A DNA stretch of 64,000 nucleotides from Lumbricus terrestris (GCA_949752735.1 OX457038.1:22318655-22382654), one strand, 5' to 3'; positions 30,867 to 41,638 are shown, counted from the stretch's first letter. Notes: generated by a model from the letters alone, not told the origin. Numbers and translations: made by a program.

Positions 30867-32116
30867 TTATCATCTGGTATGAAGAACTGGAAAGTTTCAA
30901 GTGTCCAGAGTGAAAACTGACCGAGTTATGGGGTACTCAAGTTGGTGGGGGTAGGCCGAAAATTGAACGCGAATTTGCGTTTGCGAATTTCTCCCATTTT
31001 CAGATGTTAATAACTTTTGATCTAGAGCAGCTAAAGACATTTGGTTTCTTGCCGAGTCCATTTTTGTCATGTTTGCAGACACACTACACTGGCAGCATAA
31101 GCAAGAAAGGAATAATTTGTGTGTTGTTTTATTCAGCTATTAGTGGATTCTTAATTGTGCAATTTATTTGTGTCTGTGTTGAAAGGAAATGCTGTAGCAC
31201 TTGGCCAAAAACCCTTCATCTCCGTGACAGTGGTCACTTTCAACTGACCAAATGGGCGTGTGGACCACCTGCTAAACAAGTCAAACTCACATCATTGGAA
31301 AGATTGAAGAAAAACCTTTTTACTGATACCAATCTCTTGTTGGTGCTCCTAAGAAAAAGTTTGTAACGTAATATCCGTTTTAAGCTTATTTTAGCAGATA
31401 TTGAACGTGTACTGCCTTTAAATAGCCAGTTCAAAGAGAAACCAATTCTTTTAAATGTATAATATAATTGAAAACTGTTAAATAAACAATACAATAATGC
31501 AGTGTTCCTAATTACTTATTTGGCGTTGATTATCTACTAGATTTATTTAATTCTTAGCTTCACTTGAGTGTAGAATTCATTTCCAGTTCATCGTCTGCCA
31601 ATTCTGTAAACTGTCGTAGTTCGATTCTCGTATTCTGACGACCAAGTGTCCTTCGAAGTAGATGTGGAATTATATACACCAAAGAAGTTTCGCAGTCCAG
31701 GCCGAACCACGGAATTCCAAGATATATATAGTATTCACCAACACCAGTCTTCTTACTTCAATAGATGAGATGTGTCACAATGCCAGCGTGCACATCAACC
31801 ATATAATCAACCAGGTGATTATAACAGCTTTAATCAACCGTGTGATTATCTCCAGCGACTCTCCAACGTTCGCAAAAATTCAAAATCAACGATCAATCTC
31901 TCCACCAATGAATGACGATAGTTATCACAGGCTCCAGACTTTGCCTCGAACACAAAACTGTCCCGAAAACTCAACGTCTATTGGCTACACTTCTTCCCAA
32001 CGTCGAAGATGCACCAAACTGTTCATTCTGCGGTTAATTTAACTTAAGAGTTCATTTGGCACAACAAATGGCCCTTCTCCATTAACCTCAACATGCAGAA
32101 ATCCAGTTTTCTACCG
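30867..32116. other. No gene; contains one dispersed repeat
   Basis: 30965-31085 (GCGAATTTGCGTTTGCGAAT ... CAGCTAAAGACATTTGGTTT ... ATGTTTGCAGAC) is repeated at 33605-33830, where a block of about 100 bp is inserted in it. Otherwise unassigned. Short frames have no recognisable domain. Confidence 0.5.
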
Positions 32117-32124
32117 TTTCTATC

Positions 32125-33281
32125 CAGTGCCGGCGCTAGGGTACTCGAGGCCCCCCGAAAAAAAACTTGAGGCCCCCCATACCTTGAGCTGTCATCTCAG
32201 AAAAATTTCTCATAATATAAGTGCTGAAAGACATGGTGTAAGACTTCAATAAAATTTAATGTCCCCTCCAAATTGTTAAGTTTTGTGGAATTTCCATGCT
32301 GTAATTGTAGAATTTTAGACTGTCATCTTTACAAAAATTGCTCATTTTTCAATGCTGTTAGTCGTGGTTTAGGACTTCAGAGTGTCTCCTCTCCATTGTT
32401 TAAATTTGTCCGATTTGCCAACTGTAATGGCAGCATTTATAGGCTGTCATCTTAGCAAAATTGATTATTATTGATGGGCAGTGGATGACACTTGTGAAAT
32501 ATTTCTGAAATATTGGGGGTACAAGGATTTCGTCCCAACAACAAATTGTGGGGGCGCGCTCCTGTCCACACCTCCAAAGTCTCATCTTTGGTTGAAGGAC
32601 AATAATTATTTATTAATGCTCTAGGCTATTGGTTTGCGTAATATTATTTTGTATGCCTTACATTAAAACATAATTCGGTGCGTGGTTTCAGGAATGAACA
32701 CTGAACAGTCATGATAGGTATAATTACCAGCTACATTTGAGGCTCCTTGCAAACTTGAGATCAGACACATAGGCCTACCAAGGACATATGGAACCCTACA
32801 AGGTTTTAATGTTTGGGCCTCACGCTGGTTTTATTTTAAGGCCTCGTCCAATTAGAAATTAGAATAAGTTACAATTTATAAACGTTGTGCTTGAGAAAGT
32901 GGCCGAAATTGCCTGAGTTAGTTTAAATGGCTTTATACTGACGCCCAAAATCATTATGATATTTGCATTAGGTCTGCTATGGCAGTGCCATATGGTTAGT
33001 TGAGGCATGCACCAGGCTGGATCTGTACAGTCACAAATAGGCATAATGACCAGCCAAATTTGGGGGCCCCTTTCAAACTCTAATGGCTTTATACTTACGC
33101 CCAAAATCAGTATGATATTTGCATTAGGTCTGCTATGGCAGTGCCTTATGGCTAGTTGAGGCATGCTCCAGACCGGATTTGTAGAGTCACAAATTGCATA
33201 ATGACCAGCTAAATTTGGGGGCCCCTTTCAAGCTCGGGGCCCCCCCGGCCGGGGGGTACGGGGGTGCTAGCGCCGGCACTG
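32125..33281. mobile_element. hAT element, 8-bp TSD TTTCTATC, internal tandem arrays
   Basis: Ends CAGTGCCGGCGCTAGGGTA and GTGCTAGCGCCGGCACTG. Exact TTTCTATC at 32117-32124 and 33282-33289. The left half has about 3 diverged units with CTGTCATCTTA. The right half has two good copies of a roughly 155-bp unit (32925-33082 and 33084-33235, with GCCCAAAATCA, TTTGCATTAGGTCTGC) and a worn third. No transposase. Confidence 0.9.
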
Positions 33282-33289
33282 TTTCTATC

Positions 33290-33600
33290 GATGACGTGCG
33301 TTTTAATCCGTTAGCGCGTCATTACGTTACGTCTGTTGATATAGTTGCTATTAGCGACCAACGTCCATCAGCCTCGCTGCATTTCTTTAGCGCGTCTGTG
33401 TTTTCGTTTGCTGATCGTATTACTAAATATTAATTCTTCTAGCAACGCCAATTAATTAACTAACTAAATCAACGCCACTACATTGTCTATCTTAACTTCT
33501 ACTTATAATTAACACTTAATACTAGACAAGTTAGTTTGATAGATAATAGCGATTTAATACGCTACAAAGTTGTTAAACTATTTTTTCAAAATCGGTGATT
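33290..33600. other. Spacer, nothing recognised
   Basis: AT-rich, no feature. Confidence 0.5.
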
Positions 33601-33839
33601 TTTAATGCGAATTTGCGTTTTCAAATTTTTCCCCCATTTTCAGACGTCAATAACTTTGATGTAGAGCAGCTAAAGACATTTGGTTTTCAGTTTTCAGTTC
33701 TGTGCATAGCATGGATTGGCAGGATCAATTAATATTTGCTGTCCTTGATATGAGGAATTAATAAGAATTTTTGAAAAGTGTCAAAATATTTCTTGCCGAG
33801 CCCATTTTTTTCATGTTTGCAGACGCATGAAATACAATA

Positions 33840-34500
33840 CAATACAATAGAAGAGAGCATTTTATCTCTGTATAGACTGTTTAACGCATTCTTAAAGTCG
33901 AGCTTGACAAGAATGGATCCAGCTGGCATTGTTTCAAGGAAACGTCTCGCTGTGTGCACCGCCGCCTCTGCTCCATCCGGTGTCACGAAATAGAGTATCC
34001 CCCGTATTAATTGTATCCCCCCAAAATTAAAAAAGTCGAAAAAAGCGCTTTCGCGTGGAGTTTTTTGGCAAATTAATTTTCATCTGCTTTGTTTTGAACA
34101 ATGACACTAACAGGTGTGTTTATTCCGACTAGATAATTTGTTTTGCGCTATTTTTAGAGCACTTAAAACATTTAAAACACTTAAGAACACTCAGAGTCAC
34201 TAAATAAATTCGAGTTGCCTTTATCTGAGCATTGCCTAGGACACTTAAAACAATTAGAGTCACTTTAAATTTTGATTACAGCATAAATATTTTTATTATG
34301 CTCATTTTTCAAAAAAGGGGATAGAATGGTTTATCCCCCCGGATAGTATAGACCGGTTAATTCCATCCGGGGGGATAGATTAATTCATCCCCCCGGATAG
34401 CTTTCAGGGGGGATACTCCGTTTCATGACACCGGCACACCAACTCCCACCTGCCTCGGTGCGAGATAGGCGGTTGCCCTTGTCATTATTGTCATTACTAT
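33840..34500 (-). pseudogene. LINE-E reverse transcriptase fragment, split by a TIR element
   Basis: The minus strand reads LAPRQVGVGVP (34431-34465), then, after the element at 33981-34430, DGAEAAVHTARRFLETMP and ILVKLDFKNALNSLYRDKML (33848-33976). LDFKNA is RT motif A with the catalytic Asp. This vocabulary belongs to a LINE family common in aquatic invertebrates, different from the other LINEs here. Short, truncated at both sides. Confidence 0.7.
33981..34430. mobile_element. TIR element with CCGG target duplication
   Basis: Ends TGTCACGAAATAGAGTATCC and GGATACTCCGTTTCATGACA are inverted repeats. CCGG lies at 33977-33980 and 34431-34434. Removing the element and one CCGG restores VGVPDGAEAA in the LINE. 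TGT-type ends and a CCGG duplication recall Ginger elements (from memory, unverified). The interior has runs of CCCCCC/GGGGGG hairpins (TATCCCCCCGG). Confidence 0.75.
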
Positions 34501-34775
34501 TATTATTTTTTTGCCCCGAGGTATACAGGATCCCTCAGGGACTTCACTACCGCCTAATAATAATAATAATAATAATAATTATTATTATTATTATTATTAC
34601 TATTATTATAGGTATGTAAGTTTTAGTTTTCGATGTAGTTTTCACATATCAGTTACAGTTTTCTTAGGGCGGCCGGACCATGGCCCCGGGCAATCCAGAT
34701 AAGGTGCCCTGGTAGGCAACTGCGTTGAAACGTTGGATAGTAACTGAAATACTCTGGAAAAGATATCCTGTTTAA
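34500..34775 (-). pseudogene. LINE-E 3' end, copy 1
   Basis: On the minus strand, GYLFQSISVTIQRFNAVAYQ and GTLSGLPGAMVRPP reach a stop near 34662. This is followed by a short UTR, an (AAT)n run at 34556-34612 and GGGATCCTGTATACCTCGGG. The last motif occurs after every LINE-E 3' end here (34513, 34858 and 38358), so it is probably the real end of the 3' UTR. Confidence 0.65.
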
Positions 34776-34847
34776 TAATAATTAATAATAATAATAATTT
34801 TAATTTTGTTTAATAATTTTGTTTAATAATAATGTTTAATAATTACT

Positions 34848-34927
34848 TCTTTTTTTTTACCCGAGGTACCTAGGATCCCTTGGGATTTCAAAAAATTATG
34901 CTTGGAGCTGTTTTATTATTATTATTA

Positions 34928-34958
<31 letters not shown>

Positions 34959-35880
34959 CATTATTATTATTATTATTATTATAACTGGAATGTTAGGTTT
35001 AGATTTCGATTTAGTTTTTACAGAATAATTTTAGTTTGTTTAGGGTGGCCGGTCCATGGGTGTCACGACAACTCGTCTACCGACAACTCGTCTACCGACA
35101 ACTGGTCTACAGACAACTGATCCAGCGTTTGATAAATGGAAGCTGGATGAAAGTTTTTACAGGTGAAATGGAGGTTGGATTGATGAAAAAACGCAAGAGA
35201 AATGGAATCTGGATGATGGCTCTTTTACAGGTGAAGTAGAAGCTGGTTTGATGAAAAACGCTTAAGTAATGGAAGCTGGATGAGGGTATTTTTTTATATC
35301 TGAAATAGAAGCCGGATTGACTAAAATAACGAGTGAGAAATAGAAGCTGGATGAAGATATTTTTAGATCTGAAGTAGAAGCTGGATGCATGTCGAAATAC
35401 ATGAATAAAATCATGAATCCAGCTTCCATTTAAGCTTTTAAAAAAATCATGAATCCAGCTTCTATTTCATCAATACTATTCGTCTGTAGACCAGTTGCCG
35501 TTAGACCAATTGTCCGGAGACGAGTTGTCGGTAGACGAGTTATCGGTAGACCAGTTGTCGTGGAACCGGTCCATGGCCCCAGGTAGTCCAGACAAGGTGC
35601 CCTGGTTGGCAACGGCGTTGTAGCGTTGGATTGTAACTGAAATGCTCTGGAAAAGGAAACCAGTTTCGCGTAAATCTCCAGATAACTTTGAAAGCCGGTG
35701 TCCGATTTCGGACACAAAGGCGAGACCCTCATTGTTGACGGGCCCCATTGTTTCGACAGCCAAGGGGACGAAGAGGTAGCCTATGTCCTTTGGAGGTCCA
35801 AGTATTTTGAAAGTTTCTTCTATAGTGGCGGCTTTCTGCGCCGCTCTCCCGGCATCAGACGCGTTCTCGAGGACGTATTA
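34848..35880 (-). pseudogene. LINE-E 3' end, copy 2, split by a terminal-tandem element
   Basis: The minus strand from 35880 reads LENASDAGRAAQKAA, then LFVPLAVETMGPVNNEGLAF, SGDLRETGFLFQSISVTIQR and YNAVANQGTLSGLPGAM, a C-terminal domain after the RT whose function I do not know for certain. At 35576 the frame meets the insertion 35060-35567. Excision gives GAMDRPP and a stop, like copy 1. Then UTR, (AAT)n at 34914-34982 and GGGATCCTAGGTACCTCGGG. Confidence 0.72.
35060..35567. mobile_element. Terminal-tandem element (GACAACTCGTCTACC words), 9-bp TSD
   Basis: The left end has three or more tandem copies of GACAACTCGTCTACC. The right end has the inverted set (GGTAGACGAGTTGTC with variants). 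GGTCCATGG flanks both sides (35051-35059, 35568-35576), a 9-bp duplication. The core is a roughly 64-bp repeat with GAAATGGAAGCTGGATGA and GAAGCTGGATTGATGAAAA, ending in inverted AATCCAGCTTCCATTT. No coding capacity. A 9-bp duplication would suit a Mutator-like mover (inference). Confidence 0.78.
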
Positions 35881-36374
35881 TTATTATTATTAATTATTAT
35901 TATTATTATTATTGTGGCGGACCCGGGGGTTCGAACTTGGCACCAGGATGACGTTGCCCCCGGACCGTTCTCTCTCTCTAGTGGTAAGGCAGGGTACGGC
36001 TCCTAATGGTCTATTTACTCTATTAGGAGACTTGAAGAAAATGAACAACTTTATTACGAAATAAACTGAAATAATCCTTCAGGTAAGTTCAATCGCAATG
36101 TTTCACTGTTCTGACCGTAACTTTCACTTGTCGAATTCCGCAGCCTGAAACACCTTACTTCGAACCGCAACCGAGTGTCAAAGTGTCCGCCGCAATACAG
36201 TTCTACAAGTTCTTTCACTGTTTTCAGCACAATGTCCGCTTATCGAATTACTTCGTACCGCAACCAAATGTCAACTGAAGTGTCTTTCGCAATACAGTTC
36301 CGCAAGTCGGAGCGACGACAATGTTCTTCACGATAACAGACTGACTACAGACTACAGTTCGCCGAGTGACTGAG

Positions 36375-37015
36375 CGGACGCCTCCAAGCTATCCAGAATG
36401 CCCTCGCCCGTACAGTGACGAAAACCCCCAAACGTCACCACATCACTCCTGTTCTGAAATCACTTCACTGGCTCAAAATACCTGAACGCATCGAATACAA
36501 AGTCCTCTCACTCACTTACAATACACTTCAATCATCCCAGCCGTTCTACCTTCGTCAGTTGTTCACCATCCAGTCACCTTGTTCAAAACGCTCCTCATCC
36601 TCCATTACACTGCTTCGCCCTCCCATCACTTCATCACTGAAATTCGCAAACCGCTCCATTGCCATTGCCGTTCCACCTCTCTGGAACAAACTTCCGCCAG
36701 CACTTCGGCAAACTTCCGACCCATCATACGAACTCACCAAAACTCCACCTCTCGCCATCTCCCCACAGGTCTTTCATTCAAAACTGAAAACATTGCTCTT
36801 TCAAAAATCCTATCCTGATTCTTCCTCTTCTCCGCACATCCCCCGCCACTTCAACTCTAAACATCACCCACCTTAGCCGTCCATCTATCTGCCTGCCTGA
36901 CTCTCTGGACTTGACCCGCTGCCTATCGATTTTGTTTTGATTGAGCGCCTGTGAATAAGCTGGTTCCCGCGACTTGGCTTTTGTGGGCGCTGTAGAAGTC
37001 CCAAGATTACGATTA
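36375..37015 (+). pseudogene. L2 LINE 3' end, second copy
   Basis: Open from 36384: RLQAIQNALARTVTKTPKRH, LHWLKIPERIEYKVLSLTYN, PPLWNKLPPALRQ, stop at 36874. The 3' UTR GTGAATAAGCTGGTTCCCG ... TTTTGTGGGCGCTGTAGAAG matches the L2 at 22620-22715. The tail is GATTACGATTACG instead of (TACAT)n. 5'-truncated, with an intact C-terminus. Confidence 0.87.
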
Positions 37016-37289
37016 CGGTGTCCGAGTCCGCTGAACGACGGTGATCGATGGAGTTCGCTGACTGAGCCGCCGATGTATGACTGACCGGCGACCGACGTGT
37101 CGACTGGCTGTACTGACTGGACTGCGACGTGACTGTTCTTGCGACTGACCGACGTGACGACTGACGCTTGACTGACCGACCGTCGCTTCGCTTACTCTCC
37201 CTGACTGTACTGTACTCTTCACTGTCGACCGCACTGTACTCTTCCTGACTTTCTTGCCGACTGTTGACTGTCGGCTCCTTATATAGTCG

Positions 37290-37710
37290 ACCAGCCTCGG
37301 AGGGAACATAGGGAACATCGAGGGAACATCAGGGAACATATGAAACATAACAGAACATCAAGGGAACATCGAGGGAACATCAGGGAACATAACAGAACAT
37401 CAAGGGAACATAAGGAACATAAGGGAACATAGGAAACATGAGGGAACATCAAGGGAACATAAGGAACACAAGGGAACATAGGGAACATCAAGAAACATAA
37501 GGAACATAAGGAACATGAGGGGAACATAGGGAACATAACAGAACATAGGGAACACGAGGGAACATCAAGGGAACATAAGGAACATCAGGGAACATATGGA
37601 GAATAACGGAGCATGAGGAACATAGGGAACATAAGGAACATAACAGAACATCAAGGAACATAATGGGAACATGAAGGGAACATATAGAACACAAGGAAAC
37701 GTAGAGGAGC
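37290..37710 (-). repeat. GGAACAT satellite array (GTTCC on minus strand)
   Basis: Irregular tandem GGGAACATCA / AGGAACATA units within the upstream part of the probable LTR. Same sequence type as 23445-25380 but opposite orientation. Confidence 0.88.
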
Positions 37711-37884
37711 AATTTTACAAAAAATTAGCGCCCAGGCAGGTCCGCTACATTATTATTAATATTATTATTATTATTACACATTTACTTCTTCAAAAACTAA
37801 CACAATCTTATGCAGACAAGTAAAATGATCGTCATCATTATTAAGTCCTATAGGCCTCTCAGTATCTTGGCTGATAAGTTATGT

Positions 37885-38090
37885 CGTGCCTAACACGGAC
37901 AACGAGTTTCCTATTTGGAGCACGACTGCATCTGGAGCGGATGGTTAGTTTCACGCTGGTCACCGGTCGCTACAGAAATCCTGCCTCCCAGCTCCTGAGC
38001 GAATTCCAGAGACTCGGTGTGCCAGCTTCCTCCGGTTTCGATGGCCACAGGAACGAAGTGATGCGACTGCGAGATGGCAGCATATTTACT
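37885..38090 (-). pseudogene. LINE-E C-terminal domain, third copy
   Basis: The minus strand reads HFVPVAIETGGSWHTESLEF and AQELGGRISVATGDQRETN before a stop. It aligns by eye with FVPLAVETMGPVNNEGLAF and SGDLRETGF of copy 2 but is clearly a diverged family member. Confidence 0.65.
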
Positions 38091-38105
38091 GATCTTATTT
38101 CGAGC

Positions 38106-38226
38106 CAGTGGCGGCGCTAGGGGGGCTAAGCCCCCTTAAAAAGGCCATCCATTTTTTTCCCCATGTAAAAATAAAAATTTAGGACGATTTAGACCCCCCA
38201 AAACTTAAATCCTGGCGCCGCCACTG
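38106..38226. mobile_element. 121-bp hAT MITE, 8-bp TSD TTTCGAGC
   Basis: Ends CAGTGGCGGCGCTAGGG and CCTGGCGCCGCCACTG. Exact TTTCGAGC at 38098-38105 and 38227-38234. Smallest hAT derivative in the window and a relative of 8404-8753. Confidence 0.93.
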
Positions 38227-38631
38227 TTTCGAGCTGCTTTTTCTGCTGCTGCTGCACCTGCATTTTGCGATGTTAGATGTTCGTATGAGGCTGCAAATGT
38301 GTCAGGCACGGTGACGTCACAAGCCAGGCCTCTGGGCCACGGTATTATATTTTTTGTACCCGAGGTATCAATGATCCCTCAGAATGTATAAAAATTATTT
38401 TAGGAGTAAAAAAAGTGAATATCCGAGAAATCAGGCCTCGTCCCTGGTTTCACGACCATCCTGATTATTATTATTATTTTATTTGTTTTTTTAATTTTTT
38501 TTTTTTTTAAATTTATATATATATTTTTATTATTATTATTATTATTACTATTAGCCTATTATTATTATTGTTCTTGTGTTCTGAAGTAGTTCAATTCACA
38601 AAGGCAATTAAGACAACGTATATATAAAGAC

Positions 38632-39214
38632 GGTGACCGGACAAAATGGTACGGACAAAATGATACGGACACAATGGTATGGATGAAATGAAAGCTGGAT
38701 TGGCGAATTTTTATACATGAAATAGAAGCTGGATTAATGAAAAGACGCATGTGAAATGGAAGCTGGATGAAGGCTCTGAATATATGAAATGGAAGCTGGA
38801 TTGATGAAAATAATGCTTTTGATATAGAAACTGTATCAGGGTATTTTCGTATCTGAAATAGAAGCTGGATTAATGAAAGATGCATTACAAATGGAGGTTG
38901 ATTTAAGGAATCTTATGGCTGAAATTGAAGCTGGATACATCGTGAAACACATGAATGAAATACATCAATTCAGCTTCCATTTCTCAAGCATTTTTTTCCC
39001 CAATCCAGCCTCCTTTTCTCAAGCTTCTTTCTTCACTAGAGCTCTACTTCAGCCACAAAAAGCCATCCACCCTCTATTTCAGCAATAAAATACCCTCATC
39101 CAGCTTCTATTTAAACAAACCGTTCTGTCCGTGCCATTTTGCCCGTACCATTTTGTCCGTAGGCCTACCATTTTGTCCGTACCATTTTGTTCGCTACCAT
39201 TTCGTCCTAGAACC
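38632..39214. mobile_element. Terminal-tandem element (GGACAAAATGGTAC words), 9-bp TSD
   Basis: The left end has GGACAAAATGGTAC, GGACAAAATGATAC and GGACACAATGGTAT in tandem. The right end has four or more inverted units. TATAAAGAC (38623-38631) and TATAAAAAC (39215-39223) form a 9-bp duplication with one mismatch. The core of alternating GAAATAGAAGCTGGATTAATG and GAAATGGAAGCTGGATGAAGG is homologous to the core of 35060-35567, including the final inverted CAGCTTCCATTT. Confidence 0.8.
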
Positions 39215-39263
39215 TATAAAAACCTATTGGTTCCATATGGTCATTTGGTGGGTCTGGAGTGAC

Positions 39264-41041
39264 GGTGTGGCATGAAATCTTGTCCGGCATGAAATAAAGT
39301 CCGGAAAGCCTTGTCATTGGTTCACGTGACCGATGACATCAGATAGCAACTGTCAAGCTATGGTATTAATAGCACCATGAGATCTTGTCCGGGGAAGACA
39401 CAAAATAGACAAGATAATTATTCAGCCTACCAAGACCAATGATACGAGGCACAGCCTAGCTGGCCTAACTATAATATTATTAAAACTAAGGCCTACGTGT
39501 CGAAATCCTGTATCATCCAAAATTATGGGTTCTAAGTAAAATTAGCTTTTCCTAAACTTGGAAGAAATAGATTCTACTTTAACGGCTATTTGAAAGTGAT
39601 TGTGTATGAAGTTAGAAAATGAGTGGGCTATAATCACACTTCAAAAAGATAGCCTAGGCTAACAGGGCCTATCTCGAGATCTGCTATACGTGGTATCCTA
39701 TCAACAGGGCGAATTTCAAAAGGGCGCAATCAAAAGGGCGCAATCAAATGGACGAAAATCAAGAGAGCGCTTTGCTTTTATATCGCACGATCAATAGGGC
39801 GAAAAGACAAATATTGTAAGAGTGATCAAAAGGGCGCAATCAACGGGGCGTAAACGAATACAATGAAAGGCAGTCAAAGGGCGCGTTTTAAAAGACCGAA
39901 GGGAACCGAAAAGGGTAAATAAATAGTGTGCTAATAAGGCGACGAGCAATCGAAGCCCACTGGATTGAAACGAAATGATTAAAAGAAGAATTTAACAGGT
40001 CAGTAAGAAAAGAACGATTATGAAATGAAGGCTGGATGAAGGTTCTCTTACAAGTGAAATAGAAGCTGGATTGACGAAAATAATGTTTAAGAAATGGAAG
40101 CTGGATGAAGGCTCTTTCAACGGTGGTTAGTGCGGAAGAATCATTTCATATGGAAGGACCAACCACAGCAAACGTCCGATGTTGGGCAAGAGCAGTAGCC
40201 TACCCTAGGGGCCCTTATGAAGAAATCAGCAGAACATTATAGGCCTAATCATCAATATGAGGATGCGGTTAACGGCTTTTACGCATAGTTTTAGAGTCTT
40301 TATAGAGGCTTTTCGATCCCACCATTGCTTTGAAAATCTGAAAGACGATCGATATTGTAAAGATTATAGGCAGTGAATGCGATTAGCGATAGGTAGCCAT
40401 GCAGTGCAGGATTTCAAGCTAATCAAGCATATGCCTAATATCAGTAGGCCTACTTGATATTTGGAATACATATTTCAAGTATCAGCAGCCCAATTGATCA
40501 ACAGCGTGCAAACTATACATACACACATAGAAGCTTACAGCTGTAACAACTAGGTGCAAAAAATAGAACTAAAAGCCAAGGGATAAATGGAAAGTCTAAT
40601 TCTTAAAGGTTTTAGAACTCCTTTCTATGCTCTGAAAGCGATCTTACTCATTTACACAGCCCTTGACTCATCGCCAGTTCGCCACGTTCAGCGATGGGAA
40701 TTTCTTTCTAAATATAGAACTAGCGTCATCGTGGTCGCAACAACAAGCATCGCACATTAAAACAATATTTCAACTGTTTACATCATGATTTCTCGTTCCA
40801 TATATAAAATTATATTATTGATTTTATGTTAGTAAGATACTTTTACGCGGATAATTTATATAATAATAGTAGGAAATACTGCTTCGACAAAGAAAGTAGG
40901 CGGAGTCGTGTCCATTTCATGCCGGACAAGATTTCATGCCGGACAAGATCTCATGCGTATGCCGTATGAAATACTGTCTTGACAACGGAAGTGGGCGGAG
41001 CCGGACACAATTTCATGCCGGACAAGATTTCATGCCACAAC
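39264..41041. mobile_element. Terminal-tandem element (GGACAAGATTTCATGCC words)
   Basis: The left end has GGCATGAAATCTTGTCCGGC in about two units. The right end has four inverted units (40917-41036), interrupted by a GTGGGCGGAGCCG spacer. No matching target duplication found. It contains another terminal-tandem array at 39704-39905. Confidence 0.6.
39704..40125. mobile_element. Half of a terminal-tandem element (ATCAAAAGGGCGCA words)
   Basis: Six or more ATCAAAAGGGCGCA-like units at 39704-39905. Then GAAATAGAAGCTGGATTGACG and GGAAGCTGGATGAAGG core repeats at 40020-40115. No inverted right-hand array is found, so it is truncated or still single-ended. Confidence 0.55.
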
Positions 41042-41375
41042 TGTGGGCCGTATTTCGTCTTGGGCAAACACTAGGTAGGCTACTGACGAATTGTCTGGTA
41101 TGATAATAAAGCTAAAGCTCATTTTGGTTTTCATTCAAATGCAGAAGCATACGGTAGCGATTTCTGTCCAACCTCCTTTCTCTTATACGCGCACATGCAT
41201 AGGCCTATAAGAAATTATGCATGCCTAAGCACACGTCTGTAGCCTATGACAACAGTCTAAGTGCAATAAAAATTTTAATTGCTTTACTATTGCTGCGATT
41301 CTTCATGAGAGTTAAAGCATCAGATTTGTTGTGGTGTAGGCTATGTTTCATTGACATAGTAGGCCTACGTCTAAG

Positions 41376-41583
41376 TCAGACGCATTCGAAAGACCAGTGT
41401 TGACTAATATTGGCTCGGTAGCTTCTGACGTTGAGTTCAGCGCCGTCGATTGAGAGGCGATCTTTGACGCCGATCACTTCGTTGTGGTCCTCCTTGTTTA
41501 CGATTCTGTTACCGCTCATTACCCAGTAGCACCTTGGCTTTCCAAGTTTGTGCTCTCCAGTAACAACGCAATTGCCTGGAAAC
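41376..41583 (-). other. Candidate host exon, Ig-like domain
   Basis: The minus strand shows a splice-acceptor-like TGTTTCCAG at about 41576-41584, followed by an open frame of moderate GC content. The frame contains NCVVTGEHKLGKP, CYWVMSGNRIV, KDRLSIDGAELNV and WSFECV. The spacing Cys-14-Trp and a final FECV, with DRLSI before, resemble an immunoglobulin fold. The acceptor would give a phase-1 start, usual for Ig exons. The frame ends at TGA a few codons after the last Cys. No neighbouring exon is recognised and LINE-B abuts it at about 41640. It could be chance, or a relic exon. Confidence 0.33.
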
Positions 41584-41638
41584 ATGACATATAACATTAT
41601 AATTATGACATTATATAAGCGAATATGATAAATTTGTA

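Larger units (their letters stand above)
35913..37749 (-). mobile_element. Probable solo LTR of a retrotransposon
   Basis: On the minus strand it begins TGTAGCGGACC (37749) and ends GGGTCCGCCACA (35913), the TG...CA form of an LTR. A TATA box CTATATAAGG lies near 37270, followed by TATA-downstream GACAGTC repeats. An AATAAA signal lies near 36056, close to the end. The part upstream of the TATA box is the GGAACAT satellite. An L2 fragment (36375-37015) lies inside. Without it the LTR is about 1.2 kb. No gag, pol or second LTR is seen nearby. The flanking DNA is (ATT)n, so a target duplication cannot be judged. Confidence 0.55.

Noticed and set aside
35913..35945. Primer-binding site TGGCGGACCCGGGGGTTCGAAC for an LTR element on the plus strand
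   Set aside because: The implied tRNA T-stem does not pair well, and the same bases form the 3' end of the proposed minus-strand LTR.
41405..41420. GGCTCGGTAGC next to the Ig-like frame as a transposon end
   Set aside because: Only 11 bp match the TIRs at 17.2 and 18.3 kb, with no inverted partner. Probably chance.
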